A stretch of 64,000 nucleotides of DNA, taken from the NCBI GenBank assembly GCA_029964075.1, contig CM057129.1, positions 21,257,430 through 21,321,429 of the forward strand, in the 5' to 3' direction. The notes below the pieces were generated by a model that was not told the origin of the DNA, made no database searches, and saw nothing but the letters and a program-made list of their open reading frames with translations. Below, piece after piece: positions 54,201-57,502 of this stretch (within the stretch, counting starts at the first letter, position 1; each line of letters opens with the position of its first letter). The stretch comes from Patiria pectinifera (lineage: Eukaryota > Echinodermata > Asteroidea > Valvatida > Asterinidae). The position numbers and the translations under genes were made by a program.

Positions 54201-54432
54201 TAAAATATTTGAATGGTTTAAAGTTATGTTCATATTATTGAGTATTTAACTATAAATATAATTTGCATTACCATGGAGCTATATGTGTTTTATAGCTCAA
54301 TGGGATTACAGCGCGCCGGAATCGGCGACAAAAAAAAGAACATGAAACATATCATCCACGCACCTGTTGAAGAACACACAAACAGACGACGGTAGATGCC
54401 CAGAAAATGCCACTTTTCCCCATTTTGGTCAT
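570..54432 (-). CDS. Laminin subunit alpha (alpha-3/5, LanA type), 42 coding exons, 3' end outside window
   Basis: The product is a secreted basement-membrane laminin alpha chain. It would trimerise with beta and gamma chains through its coiled coil and bind cell receptors through its LG domains. I joined 42 exons on the minus strand by reading GT-AG borders, and every junction keeps the reading frame. The coding sum from the ATG at 54423 is 7,895 nt, about 2,631 residues. Domains in order (approximate residues): signal peptide 1-20, LN 21-254, LE 255-530, L4b 540-740, LE 745-965, L4a 970-1150, LE 1150-1480, coiled coil 1485-2090, LG1 2090-2270, LG2 2275-2465 and LG3 from 2467. L4b plus L4a together with LG domains point to the alpha-3/5 class rather than alpha-1/2. 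LG4-LG5, the stop codon and the 3' UTR are off the left edge. Exon coordinates are in the block entries below. Two in-frame ATGs (54432 and 54423) are possible starts. Confidence 0.96.
1951..2060 (+). mobile_element. tRNA-derived SINE fragment
   Basis: AGCTCGGTGGTCGAGTGGTA (A-box) and GGGTTCGAGTCCC (B-box, 2004-2016) with a long variable region resemble a Ser/Leu-type tRNA head. The same head is seen at 6066 and on the minus strand at 31605-31690. Confidence 0.65.
2443..3020. mobile_element. MITE with ~95-bp terminal inverted repeats
   Basis: CGCGGTAAACGATC at 2443 is mirrored by GATCGTTTACCGCG ending at 3020. The arms share GGCATATCCTCGCTATG, AGTGCATTAAAAATACAGCG and CGAACAGCGACCTCATGC. The 578-bp element lies in the intron between laminin exons 40 and 41 and has no ORF of note. 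Confidence 0.85.
4483..7930 (-). CDS. Laminin LG2 domain, exons 36-39
   Basis: The end of exon 36 (ASFNGFGYFQ), exon 37 (7122-6898), exon 38 (5943-5765) and exon 39 (4630-4483) form LG2. Visible features are FESATISLDFQTS, ISYIGVFMESGNVMLEMN, ARWYRVRVSFNTS and LRFAGCMKDVQLSNGTTG, then a cysteine in SFDGCRAN. The exon 38/39 codon is AT|A (Ile). Confidence 0.93.
5071..5551. mobile_element. MITE family A, copy 1 (TTAA-CTCCTTCAGTGCC)
   Basis: It starts at TTAA with CTCCTTCAGTGCC and ends GGCACTGAAAGAG. It is nearly identical along its whole length to the copy at 29099-29599. The interior has the 18-bp palindrome CCTCGTACATGTACGAGG (5134-5151) and two related half-sites. Confidence 0.85.
6066..6160 (+). 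mobile_element. tRNA-derived SINE fragment
   Basis: AGCTCAGTGGTCAAAATGG and the B-box GGGTTCAAGTCC (6118-6129) match the head of the copy at 1951. Confidence 0.55.
6478..6742 (+). mobile_element. SINE with tRNA-like head and ATA-rich tail
   Basis: The B-box GGGTTCGAATCCC is followed by a body with TTGGGTTTTCAGTCCCTGCC and CGTGGGTTTTCCCC. It ends in TAATAATAATAAC, a typical tail of LINE-mobilised SINEs. Confidence 0.65.
7177..7372. mobile_element. Short MITE with 21-bp inverted repeats
   Basis: GTGCAACAAGGTCGTATCTC (7177) is mirrored by GAGTTACGACCTTGTTGTAC (to 7372). Two further internal copies of the GGTCGTATCTC core lie in opposite orientations. Confidence 0.75.
7910..10560 (-). CDS. Laminin LG1 domain, exons 33-36
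   Basis: The end of exon 33 (RFAGQTSLEIQLDSPVQS), exon 34 (9710-9535), exon 35 (8773-8620) and exon 36 (8079-7888) form the first laminin G domain. Typical features are GLVFFMENPANQYYSVEVV, GEWYHAIGTR, TAFYVGGLPSSYQ and the terminal disulfide region SFEGCISDVMFDGQELDLW. The exon 34/35 junction AG|A restores an arginine. Confidence 0.93.
8998..9431. mobile_element. TTAA-bounded MITE
   Basis: TTAACACTAAAAGGCC at 8998 and GGCCCTTTTAGGGTTAA ending at 9431 are terminal inverted repeats with TTAA at both edges. A G-run lies near the left end. Confidence 0.75.
10076..10397. mobile_element. hAT-like MITE with ACCTCGCT repeats
   Basis: The ends are CAGTGTTTCCC and GGGAAACACTG. The flanking 8-mers GGCACGGC and GGCATGAC match at six of eight bases, as for an aged hAT target duplication. 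The octamer ACCTCGCT recurs four times inside. Confidence 0.65.
10500..19301 (-). CDS. Laminin coiled-coil region (domains II+I), exons 25-33
   Basis: Exons 25 (19301-19045), 26 (17875-17555), 27 (16882-16733), 28 (16143-15951; an alternative acceptor gives 16137), 29 (14739-14595), 30 (13601-13357), 31 (12282-12157), 32 (11609-11421) and 33 (10707-10451) encode about 600 residues rich in L, A, Q, E, S and T with heptad character, as needed for trimer assembly. The segment opens with the paired cysteines CDQCVDTLQN that in laminins link chains at the head of the coiled coil. It closes with SAIDERLARLRQKLRIVQDR before LG1. Many NxT/S glycosylation sites are present. All phases join correctly. 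Confidence 0.92.
13733..14030 (+). mobile_element. SINE with tRNA-like head and L2-type tail
   Basis: The head carries an A-box-like GGTCCAGTGGTTACGG and a perfect B-box GGGTTCGAACCC (13782-13793). The body has TTGGGCAAGACACTTAAC, and the tail has AAAGCGCTTTGAG then AAAGCGCTATACAAG, the well-known 3' end shared by L2-type LINEs and their SINEs. Confidence 0.8.
14228..14520. repeat. Tandem repeat, ~60 bp x 5
   Basis: Units contain GGAGCCTGTGTGTG, TTTTTGGTAGGCTCTC and AAATTCTTTGCAG(G)CCCACAATTTG. The third copy is shortened. It lies in the intron after laminin exon 29. Confidence 0.9.
14947..15557. mobile_element. MITE family B1 with internal copies of its terminal motif
   Basis: The terminal repeats GTCACCGTTTTGACGAGGT and ACTTCGTCAAAACGGTGAC bound 611 bp. 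The motif GTCACTTCGTCAAAACG recurs inside at about 15179, 15283 and 15376, always in the orientation of the right end. Confidence 0.8.
18168..18483. mobile_element. TTAA-bounded MITE
   Basis: TTAACCTAACCC at 18168 and GGTTAGGGTTAA ending at 18483 are inverted. An inner part (CCCTGCCAGACGCAACAC and TGTTGCATGTTGCTGC) resembles 39110-39223. Confidence 0.65.
19645..24789 (-). CDS. Laminin C-terminal LE array, exons 20-24
   Basis: Exons 20 (24789-24648), 21 (23868-23688), 22 (22944-22751), 23 (21828-21544) and 24 (19797-19645) give about seven LE units with the eight-cysteine pattern. Starts include CNCNGHSGSC, CRCGPPQAQT, CFCNGNTEEC, CNCDSAGSTS, CQCNEFGSSS and CDCDVIGSEG. Exon 22 has a GTTTGT donor; the others are standard. 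Exon 24 ends DTGCS, and exon 25 completes RCDQC. Confidence 0.95.
19904..20457. mobile_element. MITE family C (TTAAAG...CCATCATTTG), copy 1
   Basis: TTAAAGATATAGTCCATC at 19904 and GATGGACTCTGACTTTAA ending at 20457 are inverted ends. About 250 bp of its left half recurs in reverse complement at 46675-46952. A 24-bp palindrome is at 20269-20292. Confidence 0.75.
20890..21516. mobile_element. MITE family B2 with internal terminal-motif copies, copy 1
   Basis: GTGTTTTCACGAAGTGA (20890-20906) and TCACTTCGTGAAAACAC (to 21516) are perfect 17-bp inverted ends. CACTTCGTGAAAACA or close variants recur at 21121, 21190 and about 21321. The body is homologous to 24882-25626. Confidence 0.82.
23315..23654. 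mobile_element. Insert with 30-bp flanking direct repeats carrying the tRNA-like sequence
   Basis: CACACAGGGAAACTGACTAG followed by GT(G/A)AATTAAA occurs at 23315-23344 and again at 23625-23654, with one mismatch in 30. Just inside, TTGAAAAGTTG (23349-23359) and CAACTTTTCAA (23608-23618) form an 11-bp inverted repeat. The 280-bp interior contains the tRNA-like sequence at one end. Confidence 0.6.
23371..23442 (-). tRNA. tRNA-like gene or pseudogene (anticodon-position GGT)
   Basis: The minus strand folds as a 72-nt tRNA. It has a 7-bp acceptor GGCTGGA/TCCAGTC with one G-U, D-stem GCTC/GAGC, anticodon stem CCGGA/TCCGG, T-loop TTCAAGC, a perfect A-box (TAGCTCAGTTGGTAGAGC) and a good B-box (GGTTCAAGCC). 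The 7-nt anticodon loop ACGGTTA has C33 and T37, and the T-stem has an A-C mismatch, so a working tRNA is doubtful. It sits inside a 280-bp insert flanked by 30-bp direct repeats. Confidence 0.5.
24104..24587. mobile_element. TTAA-bounded MITE with internal hairpin
   Basis: TTAAAGAGGTTGTGGAATG at 24104 and CATTCCACAACCTCTTTAA ending at 24587 are perfect 19-bp inverted ends including TTAA. In the middle a 27-bp perfect inverted repeat (24309-24335 and 24357-24383) surrounds a 21-nt loop. Confidence 0.85.
24882..25626. mobile_element. MITE family B2, copy 2
   Basis: GGTGTTTTAATGAAGTGAC at 24882 and GCTTCATGAAAACACC ending at 25626 are decayed ends of the element at 20890. Intact motif copies CACTTCGTGAAAACA lie at 25198 and 25430. 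A short tandem run of TCTCTTCATTAATAAAAAC units (25075-25190) is added. Confidence 0.82.
25627..26402. other. Laminin intron, AT-rich, nothing recognised
   Basis: This lies between the MITE at 24882 and exon 19's donor. It contains poly-T runs only. Confidence 0.6.
26403..29008 (-). CDS. Laminin L4a (laminin B / domain IVa) exons 17-19
   Basis: Exons 17 (29008-28727), 18 (27224-27022) and 19 (26529-26403) encode the laminin B globular domain. The hallmark is AYWVLPSLTGNLLGVYGSRL followed by RFSLRY, matching YWxxPxxxLGNxxxxYGG in the family. The domain ends VEQCSCGDGYNGYSCE, re-entering the split LE repeat. Exon 18 starts in phase 0 after GIYIK and ends AG|, joined to T in exon 19. Confidence 0.94.
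26706..26873. repeat. Tandem duplication, ~83 bp x 2
   Basis: GGAAGATGAATATGTATGAG through AGTGTGAGATTACCGGTCTT occurs twice in tandem in the intron before laminin exon 19's acceptor. Confidence 0.9.
28135..28604. mobile_element. MITE family D (TTAAAGGGAATATAC), copy 1
   Basis: TTAAAGGGAATATACATC at 28135 and GTATTTTCCCTTTAA ending at 28604 bound 470 bp. The interior shares AGTCTGGTTCCCTGAC with other copies. Confidence 0.82.
29099..29599. mobile_element. MITE family A, copy 2
   Basis: TTAA (29099-29102) with CTCTTTCAGTGCC, and GGCACTGAAAGAAG with TTAA (29596-29599), bound a 501-bp copy of the element at 5071. The palindrome CCTCGTACATGTACGAGG occurs at 29162-29179 and 29206-29223. Confidence 0.88.
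29627..32935 (-). CDS. Laminin middle LE array, exons 13-16
   Basis: Exons 13 (32935-32715), 14 (31455-31319), 15 (30804-30589) and 16 (29767-29627) encode LE repeats between L4b and L4a. Repeat starts are CDCNPMGSAS, CNCFGDNKVC, CNCDSLGSIN, CQCDLAGSQG and CVCMGITAVC. The last is split by L4a, as is usual. Phases agree across the junctions, for example ACA C|CT gives a proline before CNCFGDNK. Confidence 0.94.
29815..29999. mobile_element. pogo/mariner-like MITE with TA flanks
   Basis: CAGTGAAATCTCAATAAGTC at 29815 and GACTTATCGAGATTTCACTG ending at 29999 are inverted ends of about 25 bp, flanked on both sides by TA. Confidence 0.75.
31605..31690 (-). mobile_element. tRNA-derived SINE fragment
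   Basis: Read on the minus strand it shows GGCTCGGTGGTTGG, GATGTCTGCACTGGTGG and the B-box GGGTTCGAGTCCC, the same family as 1951-2060. Confidence 0.6.
31846..32049. mobile_element. hAT-like MITE with perfect 8-bp target duplication
   Basis: The ends CAGTGGCGTAGCC and GGCTATGCCACTG are inverted, and the flanks are both GCTGTGTT (31838-31845 and 32050-32057). The 204-bp interior is mostly runs of G and C. Confidence 0.88.
32936..34354. other. Intron 12, right of exon 13 to the GPCR start
   Basis: It has G-runs near 33040 and 33150 but no recognised element. Promoter motifs for the GPCR could not be singled out. Confidence 0.5.
34355..35293 (+). CDS. Single-exon class A (rhodopsin-type) GPCR, nested in laminin intron 12
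   Basis: This is an intact 312-residue seven-transmembrane receptor. It would couple an extracellular ligand to G proteins at the plasma membrane. The first ATG in frame is at 34355 (MNNSWWDGM, with an N-glycosylation site NNS); the frame also opens upstream but without an ATG. Motifs visible: GNLFSFF in TM1, TLTDLLIG in TM2 (Asp2.50), GVDRCLAIVRPLRYP at the TM3 end (DRC in place of DRY), a TM3 cysteine (FICKGN) with ECL2 cysteines (VGCYPNISVDC), ILPNAILVGIY in TM5, TFLITWLPRF in TM6 and CSWVNPIIYTLTSKMF (NPxxY) in TM7. TM4 lacks the usual tryptophan. The ligand is not predictable; amine, melatonin-like or lineage-specific orphan groups are all possible. An AATAAA 54 nt after the stop could be its poly(A) signal. 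Confidence 0.9.
   Translation: MNNSWWDGMVDADTAFATATDAVTGVLAITGNLFSFFVIRATPDTDVQEGTRVFIQALTLTDLLIGVTYVISLIIRVTEENLAGIFICKGNSVVQFALFIASIATLVIIGVDRCLAIVRPLRYPMLMNKKRAVVTTLVASALTMAFALTFTGLYGVVYLDYVGCYPNISVDCIVGAILYACTIILPNAILVGIYAQLMKVSHRHAMRIRQLPVPTDNSREDNQQPQPQRLKPFAGWKALRMLLLVNLTFLITWLPRFISDLYACYYGFSTVAIYLQAVSYFTVSSCSWVNPIIYTLTSKMFRKNALKLLKCN
35347..35352 (+). terminator. Candidate poly(A) signal AATAAA of the nested GPCR gene
   Basis: A canonical AATAAA lies 54 nt after the GPCR stop codon in an AT-rich stretch. In AT-rich sequence it may be chance, but the position suits an intronless gene with a short 3' UTR. Confidence 0.4.
35353..36828. other. Intron 12 after the GPCR gene
   Basis: AT-rich. 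G/C-run sequence at 35830-35900 (GCCGTCG and CGACGGG at its edges) may be a small fold-back remnant. No gene is seen. Confidence 0.5.
36829..36926. mobile_element. MITE family D, older copy split by insertion (left part)
   Basis: TTAAAGGCAATATACAAAAT followed by TTGCTTTTGCTGTAAG aligns with the first 100 bp of the copy at 28135. The continuation resumes at 37435. Confidence 0.75.
36927..37434. mobile_element. MITE family D, copy 2, nested in an older copy
   Basis: TTAAAGGGAATATACAAC at 36927 and GTATATTCCCCTTTAA ending at 37434 are the ends. The flanks, 36829-36926 and from 37435 (AGTTTTGTGTTC), are the two parts of an older family D copy, so this copy inserted at a TTAA inside it. Confidence 0.8.
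38306..40773 (-). CDS. Laminin L4b (domain IVb) exons 10-12
   Basis: Exons 10 (40773-40635), 11 (39727-39431) and 12 (38412-38306), plus the start of exon 13, encode the globular insert typical of alpha-3/5 chains. Recognisable parts are YSWYGYVTLTGQ, the stretch TFEIILRAANEGATQVDLTI (compare ILRYVNPG in the family), LCATWCFDG, VNVQGGARVLF and finally SVFSLTAFYFDGAKPCDC. The last feature matches the SLSxFYNNGAxPC end of L4b in alpha-5. Splice phases are 2/1, 0/0, 0/0 and 2/1. Exon 11's donor (TTC|GTAAGT) has a duplicated copy in the intron, described separately. Confidence 0.9.
38464..38752. repeat. Tandem repeat, 41 bp x 7
   Basis: Units read TTGTATTACATTGTACTACA then CTGTATTTACTCCTTGATGAC. 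The array lies within a possible TTAA-bounded element (38458-39223). A related fragment is near 4131-4250. Confidence 0.9.
39225..39436. repeat. 106-bp tandem duplication including the exon 11 splice donor
   Basis: The segment with CCAAGAAAATTCACCAGTAG and CGACAAAACTTACGAAA occurs twice in tandem. The second copy overlaps the real donor at 39430/39429 and the first carries an identical donor at 39324/39323. Confidence 0.85.
40909..41064. mobile_element. Harbinger-like MITE with TAA target duplication
   Basis: AGCCCGGTTCATACT at 40909 and AGTATGAACTGGGCT ending at 41064 are inverted ends of about 32 bp with GCGAAAGCGAA. TAA flanks both sides (40906-40908 and 41065-41067). Confidence 0.75.
41794..47300 (-). 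CDS. Laminin N-terminal LE (EGF-like) array, exons 5-9
   Basis: Exons 5 (47356-47140), 6 (46197-46066), 7 (45101-44923), 8 (43514-43409) and 9 (42055-41794) encode cysteine-rich laminin EGF repeats. Starts seen are CECNGHATDC, CNCFGHSDIC, CECNIPGTRE, CNCFTMGTVS and CSCDAGGALS. I count four complete repeats and a fifth that runs into L4b (CNRVTAYSYYPSLHS). The donors of exons 5 and 7 are the less usual GTTTGT. Known alpha-5/LanA chains have about twice as many repeats here, and the introns show no further LE-like ORFs. Confidence 0.93.
42097..42590. mobile_element. Fold-back mariner-like element with ~205-bp inverted arms
   Basis: CAGGGTGGATTAAAAAAA at 42097 and TTTTTTATCCACCCTG ending at 42590 are the tips of nearly identical arms (about 42097-42304 and 42385-42590) around a loop of roughly 80-90 nt. 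TA flanks both sides. It lies 40 nt upstream of laminin exon 9's acceptor. Confidence 0.88.
42870..43132. mobile_element. Small MITE with diverged inverted ends
   Basis: GCCAAAAAAGAAAATAGTT near 42872 pairs with AACTAATTTCTTTTTGGCC near 43110-43130. CTACCTACCCTATTTT recurs inside. Confidence 0.55.
43515..44922. other. Laminin intron 7, nothing recognised
   Basis: No LE-like ORF, repeat pair or RNA gene was found between exons 8 and 7. Confidence 0.55.
45405..45774. mobile_element. MITE family D, copy 3
   Basis: TTAAAGGGAAAATACAAC at 45405 and TGTACATTCCCTTTAA ending at 45774 bound 370 bp, closely similar to 56409-56949. Confidence 0.82.
46675..46952. mobile_element. MITE family C, copy 2 (partial, inverted)
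   Basis: The sequence from AATTTGTCGGATCAGTG through GTGTCTCGGACGCTGAATTC to AATGATGGACTATACC and TTAA (46949-46952) is the reverse complement of the left part of the element at 19904. The other end is not clear. Confidence 0.7.
47280..52536 (-). CDS. Laminin LN (N-terminal, domain VI) exons 2-5
   Basis: Exons 2 (52536-52222), 3 (49860-49630), 4 (48494-48381) and the start of exon 5 (47356-47140) encode the laminin N-terminal domain, the polymerisation module. Visible hallmarks are ITCGLSGPENFYTHGE, the TWWQS motif, a strand-rich stretch DTQITIDLQE, FKSVDGISFTPWQY (very alpha-like), LCTVYS, and the closing ARYVQFNFYNME then YHHYTVRNINVLGQC that leads into the first LE repeat. Exon 4 has a GTGAGT donor and exon 3 ends GTG|GTGAGT. 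The length of about 234 residues is normal for LN. Confidence 0.95.
49861..51869. other. Laminin intron 2, mostly featureless
   Basis: Contains a poly-C run (50222-50239) and AT-rich sequence. No gene or paired repeat was recognised before the palindromic array. Confidence 0.5.
51870..52144. repeat. Array of ~17-bp GGACTTATGAGGCGTC units in both orientations
   Basis: About ten or more units alternate GGACTTATGAGGCGTC and GGACCTATGAGGCGTC with their complements. A perfect 30-bp palindrome is at 51902-51931. The array ends 77 nt from laminin exon 2's donor. Confidence 0.85.
53090..54140. mobile_element. Tandem pair of TIR elements with tRNA-like modules
   Basis: The right element (53571-54140) has ends AAGGCAGTGGATATTTTGCC and GGCAAAATATACACTACCTT, and GGCAAACCTTTAGTAAACG then TTAGTTTGCCGG near both ends. 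A minus-strand tRNA-like sequence with the B-box GAGTTCGAATCC lies at about 53931-54000. The stretch 53090-53440 repeats its left body, with a more decayed tRNA-like part. Confidence 0.65.
54364..54432 (-). CDS. Laminin exon 1: signal peptide
   Basis: The first coding exon encodes a short hydrophobic leader (MGKSGIFWASTVVCLCVLQQ from the ATG at 54423) and ends at a CAG|GTGCGT donor at 54364/54363 in phase 0. A second in-frame ATG nine bases upstream (54432) would add MTK. Both have a purine at -3, and the 54423 ATG also has G at +4. The cleavage site probably falls near the junction with exon 2 (VLQQ-ATQVRS). The transcription start was not identified. Confidence 0.85.
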
Positions 54433-56408
54433 GCTCCTGCAGCTTTTGTTCTATATCATCGGGTTTATTCCACCACCAGAAATGCAGAAATATACAAAAG
54501 TTCGTCTGGTCGGCTCAATTGAAGTCAACACCTCACATTATTTGCCTACAAAAAAGTACAATAAAGCCAACGGTCGTCGCATTCCTCCAAATGGCTCGGA
54601 ATGACTTTCCCGTGGCGCTGTGTACACACGTCTTTTATGAAGCTAATTTGCATACGAAAGTGATTGATAGCAGGTGATTGACAGAACACAACAAGCGGTT
54701 TCCTGATCATTTCAGTGATTACCCAATAAGTTAAGCTTTCCAAGAAAAACATCGTCATTAGTTGATGAGATAAACTTGGACGAAAAGACCATTTTCAGCT
54801 GAACTTTTGCTGAAAGGAAGGAATTTTTGTGACGTCAACAGAGGGCGCTGCGCAATTTCAATGGTGAATTTCCCGGCGAACGGACCGCCCAAGTGACGCG
54901 TCGCTATGCCAACTGACACTGTTAAAGTTATACACTTGCCATTTTCGTCACCTTTGTTTTATGACAACATATAAGAAAAGTGACATTTGAGTAATGTGAC
55001 AGAAACCATAATGACGTGGTTGTCAAATGTGATATTGTTAAAGTTGCCCATCTCGTTGTGTTTTCGAGTTCCAATCAAAGAAAAAAATGTCGGCCAATCA
55101 TTTGATTTTTTGGAGGAAATCACGTGGGTAGATTTTCCATTTGATGTCTCATTCAAAAGTGAATAACTTTTCATTGTTAGGAAAATAGCAATTGAAAAAA
55201 ATAAGTGTTTTCGGGGTGAAACTAAAAAAAAAAAAAGAGCATGGGCATCGCATTTTAAAATATATTTTGTATTTTTTCTAGTAGAAAGAACCATTTTCTT
55301 CCATGGAAAAAAATAAATAACTTTATTTGTGATGTGCAAAAATGGCTGGGAAAAAAAAACCTCACAAGGATGTGGAATTAAAAAATGAAGAAATGAAACT
55401 TCAGAAACGACTAATTGATATAAATGAATTTTATTCATTTATTGTTTAATCAATAAGGTCTACAGAGATCAATTGTACACCGAGCGGCTATTTTTTTTTT
55501 TTTTTTTGCTTTTTTTTTTTTTCTTCAAGCTTTGATTGTACAGACAAGGTGGGGTACTATTTTGCTTTTTTGTGTTCTCATGTACATTGGTGTCCTCCAT
55601 AATTTGCCTTGGTGCTTTCGATTATTTGCCTTGGTGCAATTTCCCATTCCTTGGTGCTCTTTGGAAAAAAAAAATGAGGTGGGGAAATAGAGGGCGCTGT
55701 TGGAGCTACCGCGGAACATTTTGGAGAAAAAAAAAGATCGACGCGCATGATTAAAATCGACGCGCGAGCTGACCAGAGACCGACTTATTTTTTTTTTGGC
55801 CTTAAATGAATGCAGTTACATTATTCTAAAATAAATTTCTCTTACAAGACCAATCAGGATCTGAAAGAATATTTCAGATTAAATTAGAAGTCAACTCATG
55901 TCTAGTGAATTGCAATACAACAGAGAGAAAATCAGACTTTTATCTTAAATTGTATTGATTTCTTTTTTCATTTAAAAAAGTATTAGAATATATACCAGTT
56001 GAGTAGGCAATGAAAAGAGAAGTATCATTGGATTGAAAAGTTGGGTTGTTTGAAAAGTAAAAGACTGAAATGTGTGGATTTTCTGTTGGAAACTATAACT
56101 TGCTTTCAGTAATTGAAGTGATCCTGATCGCTGCAGCTGTGCATGTCCTTTATAGAAATGAATATGAGTATGACTAATAGTTAATAGAAAAATCAACTGA
56201 TCAATACAGTCAAGCACAATTATTACGAGCACGGTTGGGACGAGGACACGGTGATCACAAGCATATTAATCCTCAGTCCCGACCAAAACATGCACATTTA
56301 TTCTATGGGAGACAATTGGTTTAATACCAGAAGCATTAACACGAGAAGATAGTTACGACGAGCATTTTTGGCGGCCCGGTTGAATACAAAATGTCATTTT
56401 CAACATCT
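54433..56408. other. Spacer upstream of laminin
   Basis: Probably holds the laminin promoter and 5' UTR. It has a CRE palindrome, long T-runs near 55490-55520 and CCTTGGTGC repeats near 55600-55660. No gene is supported. Confidence 0.5.
54830..54837. promoter_or_regulatory. Consensus CRE palindrome TGACGTCA upstream of laminin
   Basis: A perfect CREB/ATF-type site lies about 400 nt upstream of the laminin start codon, beside AGAGGGCGCTGCGC. Function is only inferred from position. Confidence 0.3.
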
Positions 56409-56949
56409 TTAAAGGGAATATACAACATTTGCAAATATTAAAAAACAAAACTACCAAATTTTTACGAAATACCTTACTAGGGTGTTGGTAAATGCCAGTC
56501 TAAAGCATCCTTTAAAATTATGGCACCTGGTGTGAAGTCATTTTCAAGAAAAGTGGTATTTTTTGTATAAATTTCCAACGATGGTCGGCCGATCATTGTT
56601 GGAAAAACCCAACTATTTTTTTAACTGCTGCTCTAAATTTACCATTTTTTTTTTCAGTCCAAATTTTTTTTGCTATTGGTTACATGTTCATGAACGGATG
56701 CAAGCCAGCTAGACTGGTTCCCTTACCTTACTATTTTCCAGCATCTATAAATTGATACATATCATAATAGTGGAGTCAGGGAACCAGACTACTTGAACCT
56801 TTTTTTGTTTTTTCTTGGTTTTTCCAGCATTTTCGAACACAAAACTTCAAACATGTGAGTATAACAATATTTTGATCTATTTTACTAACAACTCAACTAC
56901 TTCATTTCCGAAAAATACAGCAAAAGTCAATGATGTACATTCCCTTTAA
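56409..56949. mobile_element. MITE family D, copy 4
   Basis: TTAAAGGGAATATACAAC at 56409 and TGTACATTCCCTTTAA ending at 56949 bound 541 bp in the spacer between laminin and the LigB gene. Confidence 0.82.
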
Positions 56950-57502
56950 GACGAGTATGTTTTGAAAACCCCTTCCTTAATCCTAACCCAGAAAAAAGAT
57001 GCCTGCCCAGTACATTGTAATTATCATGCTAACGCTAATCGGCTCGTTCATCCGCACTGCGGTTTAAACATAAACCACCTGGTAGCTTTGTTAGTCCGTG
57101 GGACGAGAGGCCGAAAACGCTTTAGTTTTAGAGATAGGCGATCTGGTTCGTTGAATTTTATAAACTCTCCAGACATGTAGATTATGGTATACCCTAACGA
57201 AAAAACTTCGTCCCCGCATCGACAGTTTATGTACATTATCAACAAAAACCACACACATGCAAGGCGCCCTGTTGGGGCATCATGGATGAATGGGCATGTC
57301 ATCGCTGTATAATACGAGGTACTGGATACTATGAGGCTTTTTTTTTTATAGTCCGCTGGAGCGTGGATTAACAGTGCTGGTCTGTAATTACAAATCACTA
57401 CAAAAAAAACTAAATAAAAAGACGTACTTCAGTAACAATGTTAATTTGATAAGTACAAAAAAACCTTCCTAACTTGTTCCTTTCCCAGTTTCAACAGTAA
57501 TA

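Noticed and set aside
54959-55438. 159-codon minus-strand frame
   Set aside because: It is low-complexity and phenylalanine-rich from A/T runs, with no recognisable domain.
57048-57398. 116-codon minus-strand frame downstream of the LigB gene
   Set aside because: No family resemblance and no splice link to the LigB exons, which already end with a stop.
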